Below, piece after piece: positions 1 to 11,835 of a DNA stretch of 64,000 nucleotides (its first letter is position 1; every line of letters starts with the position of its first letter). The DNA lies in the NCBI GenBank assembly GCA_034190875.2, contig CM067350.1, positions 19,125,148-19,189,147 of the forward strand. Reading direction: 5' to 3'. A program made the translations under genes and the position numbers. This stretch comes from Urechis unicinctus (taxonomy: Eukaryota > Annelida > Polychaeta > Xenopneusta > Urechidae). The notes below the pieces were generated by a model. The model was not told the origin of the DNA. It did not search any database and saw only the letters and a list, made by a program, of their open reading frames with translations.

Positions 1-1290
1 AGCCGGCTACAAAGTGTGTGACAAAGCAAGCGGAGAGCCACAACGCATGTGACAATTGAGTCCAGTCAGCCACATAGTGTGTGAGCCCAGTTTAACAGGA
101 AGCACAACCTGGTGATGCGATGTTCACATTCCGCCACATTCCGCCAACCACATTCCCTAACCTCAATACGCTGCCGTTTATCCCTAACTGACTCGACATG
201 TGCTAGTTCTATCATGGAGACTGCTAGGGGTAGGCACGTGTCTGTAGGATTTATATCCCCAAAATGGTCAATGTGTAAAACAACGAGCATGAAATAGAGG
301 TGTAGATATGTGTAGGGTCAGGAGGTCAGTTGCATATATCCCGCAAATGATGCCCATTCTGAGGGGTTATAAATGCGCTTAATAATGGGTATTTGCTGCC
401 TATCTAACAGGCGTTTATGCGGGCAAGCTTTACCGTGAATCATACCCGTGACATATCCTGAATCTAATTGAAAACTCTGTTGATGATATGAGATGAACGA
501 TATAAGCCGTATGCTTTCCATCCGAATCGGGTCTGGCTGCTGAGGCAGACGATGGGAGCATATGCCGGTGTCCGTCACGAGGCTGGCGATGACGATCTTG
601 ATGTGGATTATGTGAGGAAGATGGTGAAGATAACAATAATAATGACAACAAGAATGACGTGGCCACAGAGGATGATCACGCCTTAACCGCCGACAATCAT
701 TGGAAAACAACCCCTGAGTTTGGAATGAGACCCGTTTGGGGACCTACTTCCTGTAATCCTCTGCAAGTGATATCCTACGAGTACAATGAGAAATATACCA
801 ATTGCAGTATTTGTATACGAACACGACATGGCGCATCAGAAATAATGAGTATACTTGTCGTCATTAGAAGCGTGTTTATGAATGTCAAGATTGAACGGCG
901 ACAGCTTGGTAATGTCTTGATGTTTGGATGCCGCACATGCCTACTGCAGGCGGGATTTGTAATGGGGTAGCGATATCAAAGTTCAGTGCTTCTAGCTCCC
1001 CAGGGAAGATATTCCATGAGTAGTAGACAAACGGCGTCATGTCAATTAACTCTTAGTGCCACGTTAATGCAAGCCGTTACACGGGATACGCCAGAATCAA
1101 TGCCCATCTTTAATTATAACCATCATTAACCAAATGGCGAATGCTGATGGCGGATAATTACCAATTCATGAGTTGCGTAGGTTAGCCTTATAACTAAGCC
1201 GTCTAATCGGAACCGCCGTGTCTGTGCCATTGGCGAAGGCAACGTAGTTGTGCCATTAGCCATGCCAACAGGCTTCTTTAGCGACGGCGC
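1..1290. other. Non-coding stretch, nothing recognised
   Basis: No open frame here reads like a known protein. Short words such as cattccgcca and a loosely repeated gtgtgaca/gtgtgagc are visible in the first 120 bases but do not form a clear array. From about 1228 the words gtgccatt and agcgacgg begin to resemble the minisatellite that follows. Confidence 0.5.
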
Positions 1291-1299
1291 CTTGCACGG

Positions 1300-1490
1300 G
1301 TCATTCATCGTCAGTGCCTTGTATGTGTCATTTAGCATCAGCGCCATGTCTTTGTCATTAAGCGTCAGTCTGTGTTATTTAGCGTCAGCGTCATGTGTGA
1401 GTCATTTAGCGTCAGTGTCATGTGTGAGTCATATAGCGTCAGTGTCACGTGTGAGTCATTAAGCGTCAGATGCGCGGGTGCGTCAGACTA
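1300..1490. repeat. 27-bp minisatellite, about 6-7 units
   Basis: Units of the form gtcatttagcgtcagtgtca plus tgtgtga repeat with a 27-base step; clear starts are at 1300, 1327, 1354, about 1374, 1401, 1428 and 1455. Units differ by a few substitutions, and one (about 1354) is short by a few bases. Because 27 is a multiple of three, the array keeps a frame open for about 70 codons; I regard that as a by-product, not a gene. Confidence 0.85.
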
Positions 1491-2885
1491 GATTAATGGA
1501 TGGACACCCGTAGCCAAGACCCACTATCAAATGTCACCCACTGATTCTCTTCCCTGCAACTCGAACATGGTAAACATTAATAAGTAAAGCCAAAGCATTT
1601 TTAATGATTAATGATGCTTCATTGACAATAAATCAACTGAAGAAAAAGCTACCGCAACAAAATGGGCCATGAACCTGATTTAAACTTCCATTCTTCAAGC
1701 CTATCCAAACTCAGGGCTCATACGAAATAATTTATAACCCTCATTCCATATAAAGGGTCTGTGCCATGCTAATTTGTCTTTTTGGTCCGTGGAAACTGGT
1801 GCTTTTGTCAAGAACTATCTGTGTTAGCAAACACTGTCCATTTAATGTCATTTGCTTATATAGTACTAAGAACATTTTAGAGACAATTTGAGCAAAAACG
1901 GCATTTTACGACACTATTACACTGTTTGTCAATTGACACAAGACCACAACACATAGCACAAGCTCTAATCAAGGACCAGACAAACTGAAATCGAGCTGAC
2001 CAAACCGATAAAATACCGATACTGCCATGTGCTGTCATCATAATTTCTCCACGTCATTTGTCGCAAGCGATTTGTCGTCAGTAAACCATTACTGGCCTGT
2101 TCTCAAGGTCAAACACGAAGATCAGTGCTTGTTCGTTTTTGGATATCAATGCAAAACATGGGAGATGTATCAAGGCGATTAGCATCAGTTTGCTGCAAGT
2201 ATCAACGTTGTCACAGGAGGCGCAGAATTATAGTTTCAATTAACCTATGTTTCGTGCAAGTATAGGCTAAAATATGAATTTTCGGGATTATATTGTACAC
2301 GATTTCCTCATCAATAACTTGCCGTTCTTTTTTCTCTCGATTCGACGCAAAGTAAACAAGAAACAAGCATAAACGGACAACACATTTCGGAACTTCCCAA
2401 CAACTCGCTGCAGATGAACGAAGGTGCAGTGACGTCATATGCCACCAGAAGATTTTTCTATTTGCGAGCTAACTGTCGTGCTGATTAATCATTATTTACA
2501 GGCACTCATCGGCGTTCTTTGATCAATGGCTTCTTGAGAATCTATAAGTATACTCATCCTTACTCATCAACAACGCCACCGTAACATTATATGGGTGGGG
2601 AAGCTGGTAAGCGAATAGACAACCGTGAACACAAAACATAGCTCATCATTTAGGCTCATTTAGACGTTCGGCTCATACTCTGGGTCGAACGCTGGGGCAA
2701 TGACTTCAGTTATACTTGGCCATAAACTCGTTGCATTCTCAACATCATAAATCATATCGTATCGGTGATGAATGATGACGAACAGACATTGGATCCTTGG
2801 ACGTTTAAGATGCTATCGCCCAATTGTCCATCACAGCAACATATTTTGGTCCTTTGTAATTCTCGATATTCCCTTTCAAATGAGC
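1491..2885. other. Non-coding stretch, nothing certain
   Basis: AT-rich sequence without a recognisable gene. The last 80 bases (about 2805-2885) may be an extremely decayed upstream part of the RPL4 exon that follows, since one frame reads AIAQLSITAT where RPL4 proteins have a similar Ala-rich stretch, but the match is too weak to annotate. Confidence 0.4.
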
Positions 2886-2889
2886 ACAT

Positions 2890-3031
2890 TTGTGTGTTTT
2901 TGTCACTGCATTGAATAGATCCCAGAGGTACCTCTGGTTGTCTTTGACAGCGTTGAGAGTATCAAGAAGACAAAAGAGGCTGTTATTGTCCTTCACAGAC
3001 TCAAAGCCTGGCCCTATGTTGAGAAAGATAA
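2890..3031 (+). pseudogene. RPL4: Decayed exon of ribosomal protein L4 (uL4)
   Basis: Reading from 2922 the frame gives [20 protein letters not shown] and then [17 protein letters not shown]. This matches the conserved RPL4 block PEVPLVV...KKTKEAV..L..LKAW that precedes the RAGKGKMRN segment. RPL4 is a large-subunit ribosomal protein lining the exit tunnel. The frame upstream reads CHCIE then TAG (2916-2918), where the family has GHRIEE, so an in-frame stop is present and earlier residues are unrecognisable. The exon seems to end at a GT (3032-3033, context aagtaaat), but joined to the next exon at 47746 this leaves the frame off by one; a canonical AAG|GTAAAT site would have one more G. No earlier RPL4 exons are found upstream. 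The intron that follows carries SNORD18-like sequence, as RPL4 introns do in vertebrates, which supports the identification. Pseudogene status rests on the stop and the missing 5' exons. Confidence 0.82.
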
Positions 3032-3082
3032 GTAAATTAGTTACAAAACTTGAAATTGGAAGTTACCAAATATGCCAACGAT

Positions 3083-3148
3083 GTGATGATCTTGCTTCTG
3101 GTCCGTGTTTCCTGGGCCCATAGCCTGTGACGTTAAAAGAAGTACTGA
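3083..3148 (+). ncRNA. SNORD18: C/D-box snoRNA, SNORD18 (U18)-like, subtype I
   Basis: The sequence has a C box GTGATGA (3083-3089), the guide GGTCCGTGTTTC (about 3100-3111), a degenerate D' box CTGG, a C'-like TGTGACG (about 3126-3132) and a D box CTGA (3145-3148), total about 66 nt. The guide is complementary to the conserved 28S rRNA segment GAAACACGGACC, the known U18 2'-O-methylation target; from established knowledge, U18 is hosted in RPL4 introns. It lies 51 bases after the RPL4 exon on the same strand, as expected for an intron-processed snoRNA. The terminal stem is weak and D' is imperfect, so function is uncertain. Confidence 0.72.
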
Positions 3149-3278
3149 TACAGACTGATTCATAGTCACTTAAAAATATATTCCTCCCTAGGTATTTGCC
3201 AAGGTTCCCGTGCTTTTTTGTGGCTATGGAACTATCATCCTATTGAATTAATCGATTTGTTGAATCTATTAGGCCGAA

Positions 3279-3303
3279 TGATGAATTTACTTCTTGTCCG
3301 TGA
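3279..3303 (+). pseudogene. SNORD18: SNORD18-like copy truncated by microsatellite
   Basis: A C box TGATGA (3279-3284) is followed by ttcttGTCCGTG, the beginning of the U18 guide, and then the sequence runs straight into (CA)n. The upstream 130 bases are collinear with the sequence before the complete copy at 47587, so this is the left half of a subtype II copy whose D', C' and D boxes are gone. Confidence 0.68.
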
Positions 3304-4020
<717 letters not shown>

Positions 4021-4160
4021 AGGCGCCATATAACACATTAGTGTTGGTGTGCCGTTAAACCCTATGATCACTCATTCAAACTTATCTACTTACCATTCCA
4101 GGTGCTTTATAACATATCAGTGTTGGTGTGCCGTTAACCCCAAAACTCACTCACTCCGTG
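4021..4160 (+). repeat. Two tandem copies of a dispersed ~60-bp repeat
   Basis: Copies at 4021-4080 and 4100-4160 share aggygcyatataacayat and agtgttggtgtgccgttaa, each followed by a cactca-type tail. The tail style resembles the 3' part of short interspersed repeats that I recall from gastropod genomes, but no tRNA-like promoter head is visible and I could not test copy number. Confidence 0.6.
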
Positions 4161-5535
4161 AGATCAATTCGCCTTGTGTGCCCAGCTCTTCTTTGATGAG
4201 CGGAATAAGGAAGTGATTGTGATGTGATGGTTTCTCTAAAGGCGGGTATTTGTTATCAGTTGCATGCTTTTACAGATGGAAATCGGAACCAGCCCCATTC
4301 CAAACGCCACGGAATGCTCCAGATTCCATTAAATATCTAAAAACAGAAGAAGAGATTACCCTGAAAGGTTTTTTATTATTGCGATTATTTGTCATCAAGA
4401 CCACTTGATGTATCATTGGATGAATGTATATAACTTTTTCACCCTCTAAAATTATAGGAAGTTATATTTTGCCATTTATTCTTTATTGGGCTGAGCTATT
4501 CTTCAGGGGGGCTTAGCCTTGAGTTTTGGCAATGTCTTCAACATTTGAGGCTTGTATCCCATCATACTGTATTAGATTTGATGAAGTGGTGTTGCTTTCT
4601 CTCCCCTTATTATACAAACCATGTAACCTTCTGGTTCTACCCCCTGTAAACTTCCATATCTACTGTGTAAGTTCACTGGGCCTGAAGAACACTTTCTACA
4701 TTTGATATTAGAACCAAAGGCTATCTTATCAGGGTAGTGTTTTGCTGGTTTCGTTTTGTTTTTGATGGCTCATTGCTTTTGCATCAATATTGATGATGAT
4801 GTTGTTTTCGTGTGTTCAGCTTTATTGGATGTATGTTTCATGGGTATCGCCATGGGTATCCCGCCTGGGTAGCAATGGACTGGGTGGACCTAGTCTGTTT
4901 GTCCATTGTCAGTCATCTAAGCTGTGCGTCGTATGCGGCAACTCCATGAAGTATATACAGTTCCATGAAGTATATACATACTACTATGCCATCAGCTCGA
5001 CTCTTCATCGCGTATCTTTCCTAAATATCATACCAACTTTGAGAATTACAGTCGATGTTACAAATAAATGTAAAACACATATGCTGTATTCACATATTAT
5101 TAGAAATAAATAACATTGACAGCCGTTTTGCGTGAAACAACCAGAAACAAAGCGAATGGGAAATGTCCATAAATACCTGATATTCGGCAGGTTATCAGTT
5201 ATATACTGTAAACTAGCTGCTAAGAACAAAGGAGATAAATACATATGTTTTCGGCTGTAGAATAACCACAGAATTTTGCCAGCATGCATTGTTATAACAT
5301 GATCTATCATTCCCCAAAATTTCATGTTTATATGTTAAGCCGTTCCGGAGAAAAGCCCGAAAAAACTTGACTGGAGAAAAAAAAACTATCGTTGGAAGAC
5401 ATAGTAAGCAAAGTCCCGGTTCGTTGTTCTCTTTGAAATGTCGGATCACTGGTCAGGTCAATACTTTGTAACTAGGAATCGGCCAGTAGTGAGTCGTTGC
5501 GATAAGCGAGCATGGTCGGGCCAGTGTCGTTGGTA
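4161..5535. other. Non-coding stretch, nothing recognised
   Basis: AT-rich DNA. Small direct repeats occur (cat-ggg-tatc near 4845; tccatgaagtatatac twice near 4945-4980). Frames of about 100 codons here have no family features. Confidence 0.4.
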
Positions 5536-5539
5536 TAGC

Positions 5540-5823
5540 AGGCTTCATCTAACGTTTCCTCATTTACATGAATGGTTACAGGGCAATACTTTGAAAGTTG
5601 TCTGCTTCAACTGGGTAGCAAAGACTTGTGTAATCCGAGTATTACGCCCGACCTTCTTGCAAATCAATTGCTGTCAGTTGCCTCATTTATCCTCACTAGC
5701 TATGATGTTAACTTTGTGGTGATCAGTCAAATTATAAAAAGTATTCAGTGCCCCGATGATGCTTACAACGACCGCGTCCTGGCGGCCAACACAGCCCTCA
5801 TCAACAAATCAAACACAACACAC
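5540..5823 (+). pseudogene. SGNH-hydrolase-like domain fragment, cut by an LTR
   Basis: One frame reads TFPHLHEWLQG and, after a one-base shift near 5604, the next reads LLQLGSKDLCNPSITPDLL, VVISQIIKS and AYNDRVLAAN. The order of a GSxDL block, a VVISQI strand and a YNDRV..N motif is typical of SGNH/GDSL-like domains, where block III is normally GxND; here Asn is Lys. Such domains occur in some retroelement ORFs and in orphan invertebrate proteins, and which one this is cannot be decided. The frame ends at 5829 because the Gypsy LTR starting at 5824 supplies the stop. No downstream half is found. Most likely a dead fragment. Confidence 0.45.
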
Positions 5824-6423
5824 TGTTAAGTACTACGTTTGGGGATAAATAGTACAAGTCCGTTTTGAGTAACAAGTCTCTTTATTTTCGTGATCTCTCT
5901 CTCTCTCAGCTCGTGCTCTGACTGCCTCGCACCTCAACTGTACCACAATACTTTTCTGGCCCTCCAGCCAATCACATATTGATACACATACATTAAATAA
6001 CATCCATCCAATCAGAGGATGCGAGGAGTAGGGTCCATCTCGGCTGATTGTGGAAAACCCGCCTTTACAATGGGTAATCCCTACTCACCGGATGTTATAA
6101 ACATCAAATGCACACAGGCGACTGCGCATGTCCGAATGGGACAATTACAATTAAGAAAACATCAAAGGTACAACGATGGTCAGAAAGACGGGATGTGACA
6201 TAGAACACATACAACGATGGCAATAAAACAGACAGCAATAAAGACAGCCAGCTAAGATGAAACACCCAGGAACAACCCAGGAATATGACATCCCACCACA
6301 AAAACAAAAAAAAAGTTACCCTTTTTTCCCCCCTCTCAATCATACAACAATGATAGTGATACAAGAGTTGATGTTCCAATGTAGTTATGACATACATATG
6401 TAATAAAAATGTGTACCTTAACA
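5824..6423 (-). repeat. Putative 3' LTR of the Gypsy element
   Basis: On the plus strand the block starts TGTTAAGTAC and ends GTACCTTAACA, giving TG...CA ends with a near-perfect 10-base inverted repeat. On the minus strand it carries a TATA-like TATTTAAT (near 5990), CCAAT-type ATTGG motifs and, about 110 bases on, a poly(A) signal AATAAA (plus-strand tttatt at about 5880-5885), then a short U5. A strong polypurine tract (minus strand, about 6322-6340, GAGAGGGGGGAAAAAAGGG) lies inside these limits, so the inner boundary could instead be near 6290. The outer boundary at 5824 is firmer. The second LTR is missing, so this cannot be confirmed by comparison. Confidence 0.6.
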
Positions 6424-6849
6424 TATCATGTTAATCAACAAACAAACAAACAAAATTCTCATTCCATAAAATATCTGCCTTACACTTACATGCCATTAAC
6501 AGCGAGCCATAATACAGCAAAACACAGTGTAAACATCACATACGAGCACAATGTCATTTAGTTACCATTGTTATAATAACGATATGATTCGTACAATTGG
6601 TAATCTTGGTGGTCTTTCCCGAACGCGCAAACACAGTGGCTGATACTAGTGGGGACTGGAGTGTGAAACGAGTCGCCTTTCGCGGTCTACTATCCCGCTT
6701 AATCGGGTACTACGCATCCCAAAACCTGAAATCAAATATAATAGCTCGCGAAGTATTGATGACAGGGGGAGGTTTCTCAACGACGCTTTTCCTAGCCTTA
6801 GCATCAAGCTGTGACGGGCGTATCCAAAATGATTTTTGGGACGGTTCTC
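6424..6849 (-). other. Gypsy 3' untranslated/decayed integrase tail
   Basis: Lies between the integrase tail and the LTR. It begins with a short (AAAC)n run at about 6430-6453. Scattered minus-strand frames could be the decayed end of the integrase C-terminus. No separate gene is seen. Confidence 0.5.
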
Positions 6850-8866
6850 CTAACTGTACGAGTCTCGCCCTTTCCCCTTTTGGCCCAAAATTCGCTTAAT
6901 TTTGTGGTAGCCTCGCGAGTCACTGGAGGGAGAACTCGACAACACAGCATCTAGACCAATAGGTATCCCGTACCTAGAAGGACTCTGCTTTAGACGGTTA
7001 GAACGTCGAACCGTAGTTGTTGGTGGAGGTGTGGGGGAAACGTTAGAACAGACGGTCATCAACTGAGGGCGGGTGGTCCTCTAGGGCAGTATCATACTCC
7101 GTGTCAGCGGCATCTAATGGCTCAGGGGTGACATTAATGATAATGCGATCTGCAAAATACCGAGAGGAGTTTGGGACACGAACGTAGGCCATTTTGAGAC
7201 GACTGATATGGACAGGATCTCTCAGCTTCCTTCTACTTTCCAAATTTTCGGGTTGAACTATACGAGGACTCGGTATTTCCTTTACAACATATGGACCAGA
7301 ATACTTGGGCTTCAACTTTTTACCTTTGCCTCCCTGCTCGTCCAACATGTACACATAATCACCTGCCTGTAAACTCAAGGAATGTAATTTAAGATTCGCT
7401 CGTTCAAGCATTTTGGTGCATGCTTTGGTGGCATTCTCCAGGACCTGTTGACGTATTAACTCGAGTTTATTCTCATGTCATTTAATAAACCCGTACATAT
7501 CTTTTGGGATGGTTCAGTTGTCACAAGTAGGAGGGGATAGGGGGAAACGGGGACGCTGGCCAAAGATGACTTCATATGGAGAAGACCCTGTAGAGAAATT
7601 CACTGAATTATTCATGGAGAACACAATAGCTGGAAGTACCTCCTCCCAGTTCTTCATCTTAGCATCCATGAAGGGAGTAAGTCTCTCAGCTAACGTAGCA
7701 TGCGTCCGTTCGCAAGCGCCTCAGCAATGATTTGCAAAGCTCGGGGTAAATTGTTGAAGTACATGCATTTTATCACACAACTCCTTGGTAACTATGGAAA
7801 CAAACTCAGACACTTTGTCGCTTATCAGTGTGTCACATACGCCATAAGAACAGAAAAGTGTGAACAGTCCGCTAGAGACAGATAACGCATCTTTGTTTGC
7901 CAGGGGAATGGTGACGAGGAATTTACTAAACATGTCAACAGCGGTCAAGATGTAACTTTTTCCCCCTTGCAAGTGTGGTAATGGGCCGTATAGGTCAATC
8001 TCCCAAACCTGGAAAGGTCCAGATGGGGTCGGGAAAGAAACAATACCATTTTTGGTGTGAGCTTTAGTTGTTTTTCGTCGCTGACATTCATGACATGATT
8101 GGACATATTCAGTTATAACTTGGTCCAGCCTCGGGAAGTGGTAGCACTCCCGTACTCGATCAATCGTATCCTGGATACCTCCGTGTCCAGCTAGTGGTGA
8201 TTCGTGGTACATTTTAACAACAGTCTGAATCATTATATCAGGTACAACCAGTTGATACTGTTGCAAATTTAGCGTCCTCTTAGTGCGAGCTAACCTGGAA
8301 TGGAAAAGCAAACCCCCCATTATCACATGGTCGGCCGAAAGCAGGATTAATCGCCGCGCTGCCCGCTGAGATCTAGGCAGCCTGTCATGTTTTAAGTATT
8401 TGATGATCGGCTTGAGTGCAGGATCAGCCGACTGCATCTCGTCAATACTCTCCGGAGTGAAATCACACTCACTGAATAGAGTGATTGTGTTTATCTGGTC
8501 ATAAACGGGGTAGTCAGTAGCCGTGTCAGGATCAGAGGTCGTATGAAGGTCACCACCTGAACTACCTTGATTTGTACAGCTGCTGGGAAGATGATTAGAT
8601 TTGCTATTAGCATCATTAGTCAGACCTTCAGTGTCTGACAAAGACTTGGACTGTGACGCTGAACTATTTGTGGCTGTCACGTGACTATCACGCACTTTCA
8701 CGGACAATCTGAATGTCGTCTGTGTCAGCATCGTATTCTGCTTCATGCAGAAGAGTAGGCTTATTGTCCATGGGACGACGGGACATTTGATGAGAGTCAA
8801 TGCCTGACAGAACCTGCGGAGGAAAGAAATGCACATTGTTGGAGCCGGCGACCTGTTCACAATCAT
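6850..8866 (-). pseudogene. Gypsy integrase, with in-frame stops
   Basis: The minus-strand frame from 8866 to 7043 is one frame. The zinc-binding HHCC region shows YHESPLAGHGG (about 8195-8222) and SCHECQRRK (about 8075-8100). The catalytic core shows the first Asp in WEIDLYGPL (about 7996), the second in LISDKVSEF (about 7815; usual DKG is DKV) and the Glu in GACERTHATL just past a stop. TGA codons interrupt the frame at about 7721 (inside the HCxGACERTH motif), at about 7515 and at about 7475. The C-terminal SH3-like part, GDYVYMLDEQ...KYSGPYVVKEI, is clear, and a basic RRSNRLKQSPSRYG tail at 6850-7062 is in another frame. 8500-8866 is a variable linker. Integrase joins element DNA to the host chromosome; this copy cannot. 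Confidence 0.9.
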
Positions 8867-8939
8867 GATGAATGAAATCTCTGAGCTGCTGCCCGCCCGG
8901 CAAGCGGACGTCTTCAGCTGGTTCCTCTGTGTATGGAAA

Positions 8940-9385
8940 CTAATTATCGTCCTCGTCCGGACTGTGAGTTAGATCACTAAGGTCAGGGTTAGGGTGACAA
9001 CGACTTAGTGCATCTGGTACAACCATTTGTGCTGCTGGTTTATATTCCAGCTTGACGTCAAACTGCTGAAGAATGGCCAGCCATCTTTCGTAGATTGACC
9101 CACTCAATTTCTTTTGAAAAAGTTGTTTTAGGGCTTGATGGTCACATTCTACAACAAATTTGCGTCCCCTAAGGTAGGTTGCGCATTCAATTACGCTGCT
9201 AACCATGCCTAAAAGTTCGAGCTTAGTCGGCCCATATGACCTTTGCCATTTGGACAAGCCTTTGGAACCAACTCTGACTACACGAACTCTCTCTTTGTCT
9301 GTTGCATCTTTCTTGCACTGCGTTGGGGGAAAAATTTGGTACAACGTATAATCAATGCCATGGCTACAATTAGTCTGAAGGGGAG
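8940..9385 (-). pseudogene. Gypsy RNase H domain
   Basis: Minus-strand motifs TKLELLGMV (catalytic Glu), VVECDHQALKQLF (Asp) and VVPDALSR (Asp) mark the RNase H of a Gypsy Pol, which degrades RNA in the RNA-DNA hybrid. The first catalytic Asp, expected in an IVDAS-like motif right after the RT, is not there: around 9360 the sequence jumps from RLIVA to HGIDYTLYQ in a shifted frame, which looks like a deletion of a few bases. The domain ends in an acidic tail at a stop at 8940. Confidence 0.87.
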
Positions 9386-10391
9386 GTCAAAACGAGGAAG
9401 GGCTAGTATTGGGGACTCAAGAAGACTGCGTTTGAGATTGTCAAAGGCATTTTGTTGTTCGTAGCCCCAGCAAAATGAAATGCCTCTACCAAGCAGTTTG
9501 TTTAACGGTCTAGCCTTAGCAGAGAAGTTAGGAATAAACTTCCTAAACCAATTCAGAAGGCCCATTACTCTGCGTACTTCTCGTACGTTTTTAGGGGCAG
9601 GAAGCTCACTGATCGCTTGAACTCGATCAGAGGGCGGCCTAATACCATCCCTGGAAACCTCATGACCAAGATAGATGCAATTATCTTGAGCAAAGGAACA
9701 TTTCTTGGGGCCTAGTTTCAGACCAGCTTGGCGCATTCGATCAAATACATCCTGTAGATCTTTCATATGTTGGTCAAATGATGCTGAAAATACAATAACA
9801 TCATCAAGGTAACAAAGGACTGATCTAAATGTCAAGCCCCAGAGTACTTCAAAAGTTGAAATGTGTTGGGGGCAGTTTTAAGTCCCTGAGGCAGACGCTG
9901 AAATTTGAACGTGCCAAAACATGTGTTGAAAGCTGTGTAACGGCTGGAATCTTCGGAAATGGGCATCTGAAAGAAACTAGATTGATCAATAGTTGAAATG
10001 AAATTAGTAGTATTTGATGAAAATGATTCAGTTAACTCCTGTAAATCAGAATAGCATAGTTGAATTCCTGAGTCTGTGCATTTAGATGTCTGAAGTCGCA
10101 ACAAAACCTAAACATTGAGAGACTTGCCTCTTTTGAGCCCAGCGGAACATCTTTGGATGCTTTGCGCTTTGCTACTAATACAATGGGGCTTGTGATAGGT
10201 AAGTCGTCCTTCTCATAAACAGGAGATATTATTCCCTGTGAAAGAAGCTCATCTAGTTGGTGCCTTAGGTCTTCCCTCTTGTATGGTGGCAGGCGATAAG
10301 GGCGCTGATGTTTAAATGACGCGTCAGGTTTCAGATGTATTTTATGTTCAACAACAGTGGTTTTTCCCAAATTCGGATTTTCCGGGGTCAC
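9278..10391 (-). pseudogene. Gypsy reverse transcriptase, three frames
   Basis: Three overlapping minus-strand segments make up the domain. 10032-10391 has the fingers (RPYRLPPYKREDL, SPIVLVAKRK, FRFCCDFRHLNAQT). 9832-10104 has the first catalytic Asp in STIDQSSFFQMPI and the LPQGLKTAPNTFQ motif. 9278-9835 has YLDDVIVFS (about 9797-9817), the catalytic Asp pair, followed by the thumb and connection (YLGHEVSRDGI, VMGLLNWFRKFIP). The catalytic residues are retained, but at least two frameshifts separate the parts. Confidence 0.92.
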
Positions 10392-11160
10392 AAAATGTCC
10401 TTATTTTCAAGGAGGAGGTTAGTAAGGCTACAGTTTGGGGTTTCATTGAGGGCACTCTCGTGATTGAAACAAGAAAGGAATTTCTCGTTGTCAGAGCTGT
10501 CACCTGTCTGCGCTCTCTTCTGACTATACCCCTGTTGATCAACTCGACTTGTACTCATGTTACAACCTACCCTGGCGATGCTATCGAAGTTATTAAGCGG
10601 CCTATATGTAGCTACAACTTGCCCCCTCCTAATATTGATGTCTTTGTCAGAAAGATTCATCAGTTTGACGGGGACAGCAGCAGTAGCGACTAGCAGATCA
10701 GCAGGACACGGCCGCGAACTCGCCTGACACACGCCGGGTAAGCCAAGGGGTAACTTCTTAGAAACGCTTGCCCAAACAACATTTCGGAATTCGTTTGTAT
10801 ACGTGTTTTGCTAGGAAGCGTTACTTTCGTAGAGTCCAGTTGGACTGACAAGTTATTGAAATCATGATGGACTCCCTTAGCGGCCAGGAAAGACGCACCG
10901 TGAATGAGTGGATGAGAATCATCTTTCTATGCATACACAGTGATTATGAACTTACCATATTGCGTGCTGATTTGCACTCTAGCAATTCCCACAACAATAA
11001 CTTTATAGCTATCAGCCACCATAAGGGTGTCCTTGCTCTCTTGAAATTCATGTACAACCTTTGAAGGCAGCGATCTAAATAAACTTTCTGACATCAAAGA
11101 AACATCACTACCTGAGTCAACTAGAGCAACAACAGTTTTCTGACAAAAAACTTCATTTAT
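10392..11160 (-). pseudogene. Gypsy aspartic protease and linker to RT
   Basis: Around 11100-11155 the minus strand reads VVALVDSGSDVSLMS; DSG is the active-site triad of a retroelement aspartic protease, which matures Gag-Pol. The domain continues to about 10860, and the frame also holds stops. 10388-10732 encodes a linker (KLMNLSDKDINIRRGQVVAT) of the kind found between protease and RT in Gypsy Pol. Confidence 0.8.
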
Positions 11161-11835
11161 ATGTATATACAGTGACCAGGTTGCTCATCATCTAAAGACT
11201 CCATGTCACTACATGAACTACCACCGCATCGTTTGTCACAATATGGTACCTTTTCAGATGTCGGCGTTCTGTGGGTGGTATATGGTTGGTTGATGCCACT
11301 GTCTTTAACAGCGTTAGGCCCAAGGGAACAAGCGCTATGTCCTTTGGGCTGTTCTAGTTTCCCTGGTTGCTTCTGAACTTTTTGCACATTGGAGCAGAGT
11401 GGCCCCTCTGTTGACAAATCTGGCAGGTGATCGCGGGAGACTGGCGTCCACTTGTCGAAGGTTACACTGGAATCTCAGGTGATCCATACCATTGCACTTG
11501 TAACATCGGCGATCCTCCGGTCTCCGCGACACCGCTTGTGCACGTGGCTGATGCGGTTGCCATGTATTGAGTCTGGCAGCTATTGAAGCGACTTGATCAG
11601 TTAAATAATCCAATCTCGCACTTGTTGAGTCGGGAGCCTGGGATATCTGACAGCGGTTGGATTCGGCATCTTGGCGTGGTTGAACGGTGGGGTTGTTGGG
11701 AACAGCAGCGTGCCTGTAGACAAATGCCTCACCTCTTTTGGCCGCTAGTAAAGCGTCCTCCGTTGAGGAAGGATTACCCGCTCTGACGAAAAACGCCAGC
11801 TGTGGCGGTAGACCCTGTATAAAGTGAAGGACCAT
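11161..11835 (-). pseudogene. Gypsy Gag C-terminal half with two zinc knuckles
   Basis: The minus strand reads QGLPPQLAFFVRAGNPSSTE (capsid end), then CYKCNGMDHLRFQC (CX2CX4HX4C). In a shifted frame near 11395-11425 it reads CQICQQRGHSAPMC, a second CX2CX4HX4C knuckle. These bind genomic RNA in the particle. The start of Gag is missing because the element stops at about 11870. A frameshift lies between the two knuckles. Confidence 0.85.

Noticed and set aside
1300-1490. The 27-bp minisatellite as an ancestor of the large 37-bp array
   Set aside because: They share only short words (tagcg, gtcagtgt) in different order and spacing, which is weak for AT-rich repeats.
1-2780. Upstream RPL4 exons (N-terminal half)
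   Set aside because: I searched by eye for the Gly/Arg-rich RPL4 N-terminal motifs in all frames and found none; only a weak Ala-rich resemblance near 2813-2845 exists.
6322-6340. Polypurine tract as the exact start of the Gypsy LTR
   Set aside because: A good tract is present on the minus strand, but no TG follows it directly, while TGTTAAG...CTTAACA ends fit 5824-6423; the boundary is left open.
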